Below the pieces are notes generated by a model, which did not search any database, had not been told where the DNA came from, and was given only the letters and a program-made list of their open reading frames with translations. The position numbers and the translations under genes are program-made. A DNA stretch of 58,269 nt from Eubacterium sp. (GTDB lineage Bacteria; Bacillota; Clostridia; Peptostreptococcales; Anaerovoracaceae): positions 1 to 58,269 of the forward strand of contig JAFWJS010000034.1 of the NCBI GenBank assembly GCA_017511535.1, written 5' to 3'. Positions 50,759-58,269 of the stretch are shown here, in pieces; the stretch's first letter is position 1, and each line of letters starts with the position of its first letter.

Positions 50759-52738
50759 CTATAGAAGGCTGAAATCTATCTGTCTTTCAACCGGATCTGC
50801 TCCTGTGACCGCTATAGTCACCGGGTCTCCAAGGGCATACATTCTGTGAGTGCTCCTTCCGGTGAGGCAGTAGTTTCCGGCGTCATATACGTAATAGTCA
50901 TCGTACAGCTCATCCATACTGACAAGTCCCTCGACAGTATTCGGAAGCTCGACGAAAAGCCCGAATTCTGTGACGCCGCTTATCACGCCGTCGAATATCT
51001 CGCCTATATGCTGTTTCATATATTCTGCTTTCTTGACTTTCTCTACATCGCGTTCCAGGTCCATGGCCCTTCGTTCTGTTTCTGAGGAATGTTCTGCTGC
51101 AAACTCAGTTATCCTGCGGAGTTTCTTCTCTTCCCGTATATCATACCGGTGATGAAGGATCTCTTTGATTATCCTGTGGATCATAAGGTCAGGATAGCGT
51201 CTTATCGGAGATGTGAAGTGTGTATAATAATGGAAAGCCAGCCCGAAATGTCCAAGTTCCTCTGTGTCATAATATGCTTTAGTCATGGAACGGAGAATGA
51301 CATGACTTACTACAGCTTCATATGGCTCTCCCTGGATCTCATCAAGTACCCGGCTTATCTCAGAAGGTGAGACGCTGTCTCCGCTCGTCTTCAGCCTGAT
51401 GCCGAACCCGCGCAGGAACGCGGAGAGCTCGGCTGTTTTCATTTCTTCCGGCTTTTTGTGTACCCTGTAGATAAAAGGCACACCCATATTATAAAAATGT
51501 TCTGCGACAGTTTTATTTGCGGCGAGCATGAATTCTTCGATCATGCGGTTTGCGGTACGTCTCTCGGCTGCATAGACGTCGACAGGAAGCCCGTTGTCGT
51601 CAAGAATTATCTCTGACTCATCAAAGTCAAAATCTATACTCCCCAGAGACATCCTTTTTCTGTTCAGGATCGACGCAAGCTCAGCCATGGTCTTCAGGGC
51701 CGAAAGCACATCATAGCCGTTATAGTCAGAGTATCTGTAAGTCAGTTCTTCATTCACTGCGCCGGCTTCGATCATATCTGAGACGTCGTCATATACCATG
51801 CGGGCCTTATTGCAGATCACAGATTCAAAAATATCGTGGCCGGTTATATTTCCTTCTGAGTCGATAGTCATCTCGCAGGTAAGAGCAAGACGGTCTGCGC
51901 CTTCAAACAGACTGCAGATACCGTTTGATATCGACTTGGGAAGCATTGGGATGACACGGTTCAGCAGATACACACTGTTGCCGCGGCTGAGTGCCTCCTT
52001 ATCAAGTACGGAATCCTGCTGGATGTACTCGCTCACATCAGCGATGTGGACGCCGAGCTTATATGTTCCGTCGTCATTTTTTTCTATGGAAACAGCGTCA
52101 TCCAGATCCTTGGCGTCTGATCCGTCAATCGATATGATGAGCCGGTCTCTGAGATCGCGTCTTTCTCTGATCTGTACATCAGTAATAAGCTCTGACGCTA
52201 TATTGGCAGCTTCATGCTCGCATTCTGAAGTAAAGTACTCATCCAGCCCCGATGACCTTATGAGCGCTTTGATCATCCCGTTTTCTGAGTCAGCACGTGA
52301 GATTATCTCTGTAATGATCCCTTCTGCGTCATGCTTTATCGAAGGGTACCTTAATATCTCACAAACGACGAAGTCGCCGTCTCTGGCGCCGCTGTTGTTA
52401 CCTGACCGGATGATCACACTGTCTGCATGCTTTCTGTGCAGTGGCTCAACAAAGCCCTCTGTATGCTGTTTCCTGAATATACCTGTAATTTCAGTACTGC
52501 CACGGTCTATGATGCTGTCAACGATGCCTTCAGGGCTTTTGCCCCAGAACATTTCAGGTAGAAGATCTACTGAGACTTTATCTCCGGACATGGCGCTGCT
52601 CAGATTTCTCTTGCTTATGTAGATGTCATCACCGGATTCTGTCCTGATGAATGCGTTGCCGGATCTGGTCTTGGTTACAGTACCGGTAAGAACGCCGACA
52701 GAATATGAATGTCTTTTGTTTTTTCTATGCTTTTTCAT
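50759..52738 (-). CDS. rnr: Ribonuclease R (3'-5' exoribonuclease), short N-terminus
   Basis: A 659-residue RNase II/R enzyme. An OB-fold cold shock domain (GTVTKTRSGNAFIRTESGDD) starts at about residue 17, then a second one. The RNB catalytic domain has the metal-binding Asp residues in ISIDGSDAKDLDDAVSI, and VHIADVSEYI and FHYYTHFTSPIRRYPDL are present. A C-terminal S1 domain ends the protein (GEIFDGVISGVTEFGLFVEL). The winged-helix N-terminal domain of most RNase R proteins is missing, as is the Lys-rich tail. The ATG lacks a ribosome binding site. A 25-residue longer frame starts inside a terminator and is rejected. Confidence 0.92.
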   Translation of the reverse strand: MKKHRKNKRHSYSVGVLTGTVTKTRSGNAFIRTESGDDIYISKRNLSSAMSGDKVSVDLLPEMFWGKSPEGIVDSIIDRGSTEITGIFRKQHTEGFVEPLHRKHADSVIIRSGNNSGARDGDFVVCEILRYPSIKHDAEGIITEIISRADSENGMIKALIRSSGLDEYFTSECEHEAANIASELITDVQIRERRDLRDRLIISIDGSDAKDLDDAVSIEKNDDGTYKLGVHIADVSEYIQQDSVLDKEALSRGNSVYLLNRVIPMLPKSISNGICSLFEGADRLALTCEMTIDSEGNITGHDIFESVICNKARMVYDDVSDMIEAGAVNEELTYRYSDYNGYDVLSALKTMAELASILNRKRMSLGSIDFDFDESEIILDDNGLPVDVYAAERRTANRMIEEFMLAANKTVAEHFYNMGVPFIYRVHKKPEEMKTAELSAFLRGFGIRLKTSGDSVSPSEISRVLDEIQGEPYEAVVSHVILRSMTKAYYDTEELGHFGLAFHYYTHFTSPIRRYPDLMIHRIIKEILHHRYDIREEKKLRRITEFAAEHSSETERRAMDLERDVEKVKKAEYMKQHIGEIFDGVISGVTEFGLFVELPNTVEGLVSMDELYDDYYVYDAGNYCLTGRSTHRMYALGDPVTIAVTGADPVERQIDFSLL

Positions 52739-52767
52739 TATATAAACAGTGTAATGTCTGATATCAA
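52739..52767 (-). promoter_or_regulatory. Promoter-like sequence touching the rnr start codon
   Basis: On the minus strand TTGATA (52762-52767), a 17-base spacer and TATATA (52739-52744), directly followed by the ATG. If used, transcription would begin within the first codons, so the real start or promoter may differ. Confidence 0.35.
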
Positions 52768-52805
52768 TAAAAAGGGCAGGCAGGCGATAGTCTCGTCTGT
52801 CTGCC
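52767..52805 (-). terminator. Terminator after the ispH-rpsA gene
   Basis: On the minus strand GGCAGACAG pairs with CTGCCTGCC, allowing one mismatch, and TTTTTATT follows. It separates the fusion gene from rnr. Confidence 0.8.
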
Positions 52806-52827
52806 TTGATCACTTCTGAAAGCCGGC

Positions 52828-54930
52828 TTATTCAGCAGGCGTTTCTTCAGGAGCGGCTTCTTCAGCAGGGACTTCCTCTTCAGGAGCAGCTTCTTCAGCA
52901 GGAGCTTCCTCAACAGGAGCTTCCTCAACAGGAGCTTCTTCAGCAGGAGCTTCTTCAGCAGGAGCTTCCTCAACAGGTGCAGCTTCTTCTTCCGGAGCTT
53001 CTTCAGCATCTTCAGCACCAGCGACATCTTTAAGTGAAAGGCTGATTCTCTTTCTCTCTGAATCGATGTCAAGGATCTTAGCTGTGACTTCCTGTCCGAC
53101 TGTCAGCTCTTCGCTGATATTGTTTACTCTCTTATTGGCAACTTCAGAGATATGAACGAGTCCGTCAAGTCCAGGCTCGAGCTCTATGAAAGCACCATAT
53201 TCCTTAAGCTGAACGACTTTACCCTTAACGATATCGTCGACATGGAACTTTTCGTCAATGATAGACCATGGCTCCGGTGTTGTCTGCTTAAGACCAAGAG
53301 AGATCTTTCCTTTTTCTTTATTCATGGAGAGGATCTTTACGTTGACTTTCTGTCCGATTTTGAGGACTTCGCTAGGATGTCTGAGCTTGCCCCATGAGAT
53401 CTCAGAAATGTGCAGAAGTCCGTCGATCCCGCCGAGGTCGATGAATGCGCCGTATTCTGTGAAACGCATTACTGTACCTTCAACGATATCTCCCTCATTC
53501 AGTGTCTCCCAGATCTCATCGACTTTCTGCTGTCTTTCTTCAGAAAGAACAGCTCTGTGTGAGAATACAGCTCTGTTGCCTCTTCTCTCATCGACTCTGG
53601 TGACTTTAACTGAAAGTACCTGTCCCAGGAATTCGTCAGCGCTTTCAACGAATCTGTTGGAAAGCTGTGACAGAGGAATGAATCCAGATGCTTCTTTGTA
53701 GAATGCAACAACTCCGCCTTTGACGACTCTGGAGACCTTGACATCAATAGTTGACTTATTTTCAAGAGCCTCTTTGATTTCGTTCCAGTGCTCGCTGATT
53801 TCCAGTTTCTTCTTTGACAGCAGGAGTCCGCCGTCATTGTCGTCAGTCTTGATGACTTTGGCTTCGATCTCGTCGCCTACCTTGAACAGATCTGTAAGTT
53901 TCTGTCCTTCTTCAAGAGATACCTCGTTAGGGTAGAGAATACCGTCTTTCTTGCAGCCGAGATTTACAATAACCTGATTGTCATCGACCTGATCGATCTT
54001 ACCCTTTACGATGTCGCCGCTTCTCGGTAATCTCAGAGATGCTTCAACATCTTCCATAACGTCTTCCATACTTGTAACTTCTTTTGTGTCACTCATTGCA
54101 GTAACTACCTCCTTAATTTCACGTTCGGGCGTCGATGCGCCCGCCGCAACCCCTATTTTACAATATTTACAGACTTCTTGCAATGGTAATTCTTTAAAAT
54201 CCTCAATAAAATAGGTGGCAGGGCAGACATTGCGGCAGATCTCGGCGAGTTTTCTTGAATTGGATGAAGTATAGCCGCCAACAACTACCATACAGTCTGA
54301 CTCTGACGCAAGTTCAGCAGCAGCTTTCTGCCGCTCGGTAGTGGCGCTGCATATGGTGTTGTTGATCTCGAGAGATATCCCTTTTTCAGACAGCACATTG
54401 ATTATACTGTCCAGAGTTTCTTTTTTACTTGTTGTCTGGCAGACGATAAAAGCTGAGTCACCGCCGAAATGTTCTGCATCTTCTGCATTCTCACAGATGA
54501 ATGCATTTCCGCCGCACCATCCGTTGATGCCTTTGACTTCAGGATGAGTCCTGTCGCCTGCGATGATTATATTTTTACCGGCTCTGGATGCGTCGCTTAC
54601 AAGCTTGTGTATCTTTGCGACAAAAGGGCATGTCGCGTCGACGATCTTAAGCCCGCGCGCTTCTGCAGCTTCATAAAAAGCTTCTGGTTCTCCATGTGAT
54701 CTTACGATCACAGTAGAGCCTTCAGGGATCTCGTCAAGGTCATCAGTTATGATCAGGCCTTTTGCGGTAAGGTCATCGTTTACAGACTGGTTGTGGATGA
54801 GCGGGCCAAAAGAATACACGCCGGATCGTCCCGGATGAGCGGCATGCTCAGATATTACGTTCTCTGCAGTTTCTATCGCCTGTTTTACACCGAAGCAGAA
54901 TCCGGAATGTTCAGCGATCTTAATGATCAT
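52828..54930 (-). CDS. ispH: IspH-S1 fusion: HMBPP reductase joined to ribosomal protein S1-like domains
   Basis: A 700-residue fusion. Residues of about 1-280 are IspH (LytB), the iron-sulfur enzyme that turns HMBPP into IPP and DMAPP in the MEP pathway; Cys12 (HSGFCFGV), the Cys of DATCPFV and the Cys of NTICSAT hold the cluster. Four S1 RNA-binding domains follow from about residue 300 (GDIVKGKIDQVDDNQVIVNL, STIDVKVSRVVKGGVVAFYK, GDIVEGTVMRFTEYGAFIDL, DDIVKGKVVQLKEYGAFIEL). An acidic Ala/Pro/Glu tail of about 60 residues ends it. The fusion is known in Clostridia. AAAAGGAG precedes the ATG. An internal start for the S1 part is likely. Confidence 0.95.
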   Translation of the reverse strand: MIIKIAEHSGFCFGVKQAIETAENVISEHAAHPGRSGVYSFGPLIHNQSVNDDLTAKGLIITDDLDEIPEGSTVIVRSHGEPEAFYEAAEARGLKIVDATCPFVAKIHKLVSDASRAGKNIIIAGDRTHPEVKGINGWCGGNAFICENAEDAEHFGGDSAFIVCQTTSKKETLDSIINVLSEKGISLEINNTICSATTERQKAAAELASESDCMVVVGGYTSSNSRKLAEICRNVCPATYFIEDFKELPLQEVCKYCKIGVAAGASTPEREIKEVVTAMSDTKEVTSMEDVMEDVEASLRLPRSGDIVKGKIDQVDDNQVIVNLGCKKDGILYPNEVSLEEGQKLTDLFKVGDEIEAKVIKTDDNDGGLLLSKKKLEISEHWNEIKEALENKSTIDVKVSRVVKGGVVAFYKEASGFIPLSQLSNRFVESADEFLGQVLSVKVTRVDERRGNRAVFSHRAVLSEERQQKVDEIWETLNEGDIVEGTVMRFTEYGAFIDLGGIDGLLHISEISWGKLRHPSEVLKIGQKVNVKILSMNKEKGKISLGLKQTTPEPWSIIDEKFHVDDIVKGKVVQLKEYGAFIELEPGLDGLVHISEVANKRVNNISEELTVGQEVTAKILDIDSERKRISLSLKDVAGAEDAEEAPEEEAAPVEEAPAEEAPAEEAPVEEAPVEEAPAEEAAPEEEVPAEEAAPEETPAE
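52831..53010 (-). repeat. Tandem repeat encoding an acidic PAEEA/PVEEA tail
   Basis: The 3' end of the ispH-S1 gene repeats a unit of about 15 bases (GCTTCTTCAGCAGGA and close variants on the plus strand). It encodes repeated A-P-A/V-E-E. The copies are near identical at the DNA level, so the number of units may vary between strains. Confidence 0.75.
54094..54114 (-). promoter_or_regulatory. Internal ribosome binding site and start for a free S1 protein
   Basis: On the minus strand AAGGAGG (54108-54114) is followed after 11 bases by ATG (54094-54096), in frame with the fusion at residue 279, the junction of the IspH and S1 parts. It could yield a separate 422-residue S1 protein from the same mRNA. 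Confidence 0.55.
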
Positions 54931-54960
54931 AATTACTCCTTTTCACGAGCGTGCAGACAG

Positions 54961-56445
54961 TTATCCTGTTACTCTGTTGGTATCCCAGAATGACCGGGAG
55001 AAAAGAACGAATACGCCGAAGAGCTCCAGCCTTCCGGCGATCATGACAAGAGTCGCGAAGAATCTCAGCGGATATGAGAACACGCTGAAGTCTCCGTAAC
55101 GCATCAGACCGATCCCTGTGCCGTTGTTGGTGATACAGGCGATAGATGCTGAGAATGATGTTTCTATCCCGAGATCCTGCAGAGAGAACACAAGCGCCGA
55201 AACTATAAGTACCGCAAAGTAAAGCAGGGCAAGCACCGTGATGGAAGAGGCGCGGTCTGCCGGAATAGCTCTTCCATTCACAACAACGGCTCTCATCGAT
55301 TTCGGATGGATCCTCTTGTAGAATCCTCTTGTGACTATCTTAAGCAGTATTGCCGCCCGGTGTATCCTGAGTCCGCTTGATGTCGAAAAGCCGCAGCCTC
55401 CGATCACCGGCAGGAACAAAAGTATGGCTTGAGCGAATGTCGGCCAGCTGTTTATGTCCGAGAAAGTAAACCCAGATGTCGAGGCGAAAGAAACCGTCTG
55501 AACGAAGGCGTTTCCGACACATGATACAGGAAGATATCTGTCAGACAGTATAAGAGATGCTGCTATTGAGACAGTAACGATAGCAATGACTGACAGATAC
55601 ACCTTTATTTCATAGTTGTTGAAAGCAAGCTTCCATCTTCTGTTGTAATAGAGATAGTATACGACGAAGTTAAGTGACGCCAGTATCGTGAATATGGTCA
55701 TGATGAATTTCATAGTCGCAGTGAGGTCGAACCCCGCAGAAGCAGAAAGATCTATCAGGCCTGAAGTACTCATCGTGGAGAGCGAGTTGACGAGCGCATA
55801 GTAGGGCGTCATTCCCGCAGCCATGAGCAGTACGAATTCAAAAAGGGCAAGCACCACATATATCGTAATAAGTATGCGTGCGGTCTGGGAGACCTTGGTG
55901 CCAAGACTTTCGAATTTCGCGCCCGGAAGATCCTGAGCAACACTTTTCTGGCTTCCGATACCCAGCTTCTGGAATACAGATACTGTGAGGAATATCATCA
56001 CGAATCCGCCCATGTAGTTCAGCTCGGATTTCCATAGTATCAGTGAGAACGGAAGGGCTCTCTTGTTGAGGACATAGGCTCCTGTTGTGGTCCATCCTGC
56101 TGCTGATTCAAACCAGGAATCGACGAAATTATATCCGTTTCCCGCAAGCATAAATGGTAGGGCGCCGATCAGTATCGCAAGGAGCATGCTCACTATCACA
56201 TAAAGGAATCCATCCCTCGCCTTCAGCTTTGTGTCTATACTCGTAACGAAGTGCCTTATCAGCAGACCGGCTGCTACCAGAGCAGTGCCGATCAAGGTGA
56301 ACCACAGGGCACATTTCATCTCGTTATATAAAGCGGCGCATCCTAAAGGAAGTACCATCGTAGCGCCTTCGATAATGAAAATCAGCGCTGTGAGCCTGGC
56401 AAACTGGTGTTTGTTTATTAAGTTAAGATTAGAAGAAAATCTCAT
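54961..56445 (-). CDS. TrkH/KtrB-family potassium transporter subunit (copy 2)
   Basis: A 494-residue membrane protein with about ten to twelve spans and four pore-like half loops. SAAGWTTTGAYVLN, TMSTSGL, SFASTSGFTF and NNGTGIGL fit the four selectivity filters, each with a Gly. It takes up potassium with the TrkA regulator encoded upstream. The Gly-Lys-rich loop RGFYKRIHPKSMRAVVVNGR is typical of TrkH. It starts 3 bases after its paralogue with ACAAGGCG as site. The ispH gene follows 30 bases later. Confidence 0.92.
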   Translation of the reverse strand: MRFSSNLNLINKHQFARLTALIFIIEGATMVLPLGCAALYNEMKCALWFTLIGTALVAAGLLIRHFVTSIDTKLKARDGFLYVIVSMLLAILIGALPFMLAGNGYNFVDSWFESAAGWTTTGAYVLNKRALPFSLILWKSELNYMGGFVMIFLTVSVFQKLGIGSQKSVAQDLPGAKFESLGTKVSQTARILITIYVVLALFEFVLLMAAGMTPYYALVNSLSTMSTSGLIDLSASAGFDLTATMKFIMTIFTILASLNFVVYYLYYNRRWKLAFNNYEIKVYLSVIAIVTVSIAASLILSDRYLPVSCVGNAFVQTVSFASTSGFTFSDINSWPTFAQAILLFLPVIGGCGFSTSSGLRIHRAAILLKIVTRGFYKRIHPKSMRAVVVNGRAIPADRASSITVLALLYFAVLIVSALVFSLQDLGIETSFSASIACITNNGTGIGLMRYGDFSVFSYPLRFFATLVMIAGRLELFGVFVLFSRSFWDTNRVTG

Positions 56446-56448
56446 TGT

Positions 56449-57915
56449 TTACGCCTTGTCCGGATTCCAGTAGTGAGGTGAGAACAGCATGAAGAACGTG
56501 AAGAGTTCCAGTCTGCCGGCGATCATCAGGAGCGCCAGGATCACCTTGGAGAAATCCGAGAAAATAGAGAAATTGCCGGCAGGCCCGATAAGCTCGAACC
56601 CAGGTCCTACGTTTCCGATACATGTAAGGACTGCCGAAACAGTCGTGACTATATCAAACCCATTGATCGAGATAAGAAGCGTACTTACCACGACAACGAG
56701 TATGTAGAAGAATATGAAATTTGCGATGTTCGTCATGACTTCCTGAGGTACGGATTTTCCGTTCAGCTTGATAGAGTAGACTCTGTTCGGATGTATCTTC
56801 AGCATTATGCCTCTTCTTATCAGTTTAAGGCCGATAAGAACACGGAGCACTTTGACTCCGCCTCCGGTAGATGAAGTTGAAGCACCGACGAAAAACAGGA
56901 AGAACAGAAGCATCTGTGCGAACGTAGGCCATAGTGTGAAGTCATCCGTACCGTATCCGGTAGTCGTTATGAAGCCTACTACGTTGAATGCGGCGGACGT
57001 GATACCCTTGAATACATCTGTAAAAGTTCCCGACGTTATCAGTGTTATGGAGATAAGTACAGTAGGAACCAGGATGAAGCCGAGATAATACTTCAATTCA
57101 TCATCTTTAAGCATGGCCCTCAGGCCTTGTCTGAACATAACGAAATACAGGTTGAAGTTGACTCCGCACATCATCATAAAGATGATGATGACCCACCGTA
57201 TATACGGACTTGTAAAATGTCCGACATTTTCAGCATAGTTTGAGAATCCTCCGGTGCCGACTGTTCCGAACGAGTGAACCAGGCTGTCATAGATCCCCAT
57301 GCCGCCAAGAATAAGAAGTATTATCTCGGCGATCGTTATGCCGACATAAAGCATATACAGGTTTCTCGCTGTGTCGGAGTACTTAGGAGTCAGCTTGTCC
57401 ATTGTAGGACCCGGGGTCTCAGCGCTTGCGATAAGCTGTCCTTCTATACCGATGCTCGGAAGCACTGCTGTAACAAATACGATGATACCCATACCGCCCA
57501 GCCAGTGGGAGAACGATCTCCAGAACAGCATTGACTTTGGGAGGGATTCTATATCGGTAAGGATCGAGGATCCGGTAGTGGAAAATCCTGAACACATTTC
57601 AAAGAAAGCGTCGACATAACTGGGTACAGCCCCGGATATAGTAAGCGGAAGTGCGCCTCCCAGAGAGAAGAGAAGCCACGCAAGAGTTACAATAAGAAAG
57701 CCGTATCTCATCTTGATACGGACTTCAAGGTCCTCTGTGAGCTTGGTCATGGTACCGCCGATCATTACCAGAGGTATGATCACGGCTGCAAAACTCCCAA
57801 TGGATGATATTTCGTTGTACCAGACTGCCACAAGGAACGAAGGTATCATGCTTACTCCAAGAAGGAGCAGGAGCAGACCTGAAAGCCTGGCGGCAGTCCT
57901 CTTCTTTTCTTCCAT
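56449..57915 (-). CDS. TrkH/KtrB-family potassium transporter subunit (copy 1)
   Basis: A 488-residue paralogue of the next gene. Pore loops are MCSGFSTTGSSIL, FGTVGTGGFSNY, FITTTGYGTDD and CIGNVGPGFELIG. GVKVLRVLIGLKLIRRGIMLKIHPNRVYSIKLNGK is the typical TrkH loop between spans. It lies directly behind trkA, so the operon is trkA-trkH-trkH. Its ribosome binding site region is made of two copies of a 12-base repeat. Confidence 0.93.
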   Translation of the reverse strand: MEEKKRTAARLSGLLLLLLGVSMIPSFLVAVWYNEISSIGSFAAVIIPLVMIGGTMTKLTEDLEVRIKMRYGFLIVTLAWLLFSLGGALPLTISGAVPSYVDAFFEMCSGFSTTGSSILTDIESLPKSMLFWRSFSHWLGGMGIIVFVTAVLPSIGIEGQLIASAETPGPTMDKLTPKYSDTARNLYMLYVGITIAEIILLILGGMGIYDSLVHSFGTVGTGGFSNYAENVGHFTSPYIRWVIIIFMMMCGVNFNLYFVMFRQGLRAMLKDDELKYYLGFILVPTVLISITLITSGTFTDVFKGITSAAFNVVGFITTTGYGTDDFTLWPTFAQMLLFFLFFVGASTSSTGGGVKVLRVLIGLKLIRRGIMLKIHPNRVYSIKLNGKSVPQEVMTNIANFIFFYILVVVVSTLLISINGFDIVTTVSAVLTCIGNVGPGFELIGPAGNFSIFSDFSKVILALLMIAGRLELFTFFMLFSPHYWNPDKA

Positions 57916-57938
57916 TTATTTATGCCTTTATTTATGCC
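57915..57938 (-). repeat. Perfect 12-base tandem duplication between trkA and trkH
   Basis: TTTATTTATGCC occurs twice without a gap. On the minus strand it reads GGCATAAATAAA twice and ends in the ATG of trkH, so it holds the ribosome binding region. Confidence 0.8.
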
Positions 57939-57942
57939 GCAG

Positions 57943-58269
57943 TTATCCGCGCTTCGGCTTCATAAGCTTTTCGATGTCGCCGATACCTGTAAGGAGGTTC
58001 AGTATAATAACTCTGTCATTGAGCTCGATCTCAGTTTCGTCGTCAGGAATGATGACTTTGCTTCCTCTGTGGATGGCTGCAATAAGCACATCGTCAGGAA
58101 GATCGAGCTGGCCGATCGGCACTCCGAGCATCTTCATCTTGGAGTTTACTATGATCTCCATGATCTCTGCCTGGCCCTGTATAAGAACTGATGAAATGAT
58201 CTTATTGGAGCCCTGGATATATCTGAGTATGTTGCTTGTTGTGATATCCAGAGGGTTTAGCACCATATC
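57943..58269 (-). CDS. trkA: TrkA potassium uptake regulator, C-terminal part (cut by window edge)
   Basis: The frame runs off the window end, so only the last 108 residues are present. VLNPLDITTSNILRYIQGS is the end of the second nucleotide-binding region of TrkA. The rest (EIIVNSKMKMLGVPIGQLDL through EIELNDRVIILNLL) is a complete TrkA-C domain, which binds ligands such as cyclic di-AMP in some Firmicutes. TrkA gates the TrkH pores encoded next in the operon. The M near the edge is internal, not a start. Confidence 0.9.
   Translation of the reverse strand, partial: DMVLNPLDITTSNILRYIQGSNKIISSVLIQGQAEIMEIIVNSKMKMLGVPIGQLDLPDDVLIAAIHRGSKVIIPDDETEIELNDRVIILNLLTGIGDIEKLMKPKRG

Noticed and set aside
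51798-52622. 274-codon open frame antisense to rnr
   Set aside because: Ser-rich shadow frame without motif or ribosome binding site.
52739-52813. N-terminal extension of RNase R starting with GTG
   Set aside because: It would begin in the terminator hairpin of the preceding gene and resembles no RNase R sequence.

Overview
The window looks like a chromosomal segment of a low-to-mid GC Gram-positive anaerobe of the class Clostridia. The evidence is the gene order rimP-nusA-rnpM-ylxQ-infB-rbfA-nrnA-truB-ribF-rpsO-pnp, an IspH-S1 fusion protein, an IleS of the long type-2 form, a Firmicutes-style FMN riboswitch ahead of ribD-ribE-ribBA-ribH, strong AGGAGG ribosome binding sites, and a clostridial type of Tad pilus locus. 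I cannot name the genus.

Layout. 1-141: the right end of an IS3/IS150-type insertion sequence. 167-1369 (-): a DUF815 AAA ATPase. 1506-5349 (+): an ABC exporter pair whose permease carries a huge Lys/Glu coiled coil. 5368-16733 (+): the translation/transcription super-operon with promoters before rimP and rpsO and structured leaders before rimP, rpsO and pnp. 16877-20843 (+): a membrane protein, a half-size EamA-like protein and an XpaC/TelA pair. 20919-21885 (+): a DUF1294 protein and deoC. 21911-22390 (-): a glutaredoxin-like protein coupled to a one-TM small protein. 22466-26871 (+): ileS with an unusual leader, then rlmN, closed by a long REP-like palindrome.

26971-29931 (-): a complete polar amino acid ABC importer. 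30132-31916 (+): a P-loop protein, a Nudix hydrolase and a Lys-rich secreted protein. 31985-33028 (-): trpS. 33097-37591 (+): argC-argJ-argB-argD, the acetyl-cycle arginine pathway, with a good ARG box (ArgR/AhrC site) in the leader. 37621-39399 (+): an acyl-CoA synthetase. 39463-43287 (-): the riboflavin operon with an FMN riboswitch and attenuator.

43337-50512 (+): a nine-gene Tad-type pilus locus (TadZ, TadA, TadB, TadC, Flp1-like pilin, TadE-like, DUF5702-like, a TadE-like protein with two tandem HxxxC...CxxC modules, and a DUF6382-like protein without an FHA domain). This is the most unusual part of the window. 50759-58269 (-): rnr, the IspH-S1 fusion, two tandem TrkH potassium transporter subunits and the 3' part of trkA running off the edge. 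No tRNA, rRNA or CRISPR array was seen. The only gene-free stretch above 300 bases is 43024-43403, which holds the FMN riboswitch, its terminator and two divergent promoters.
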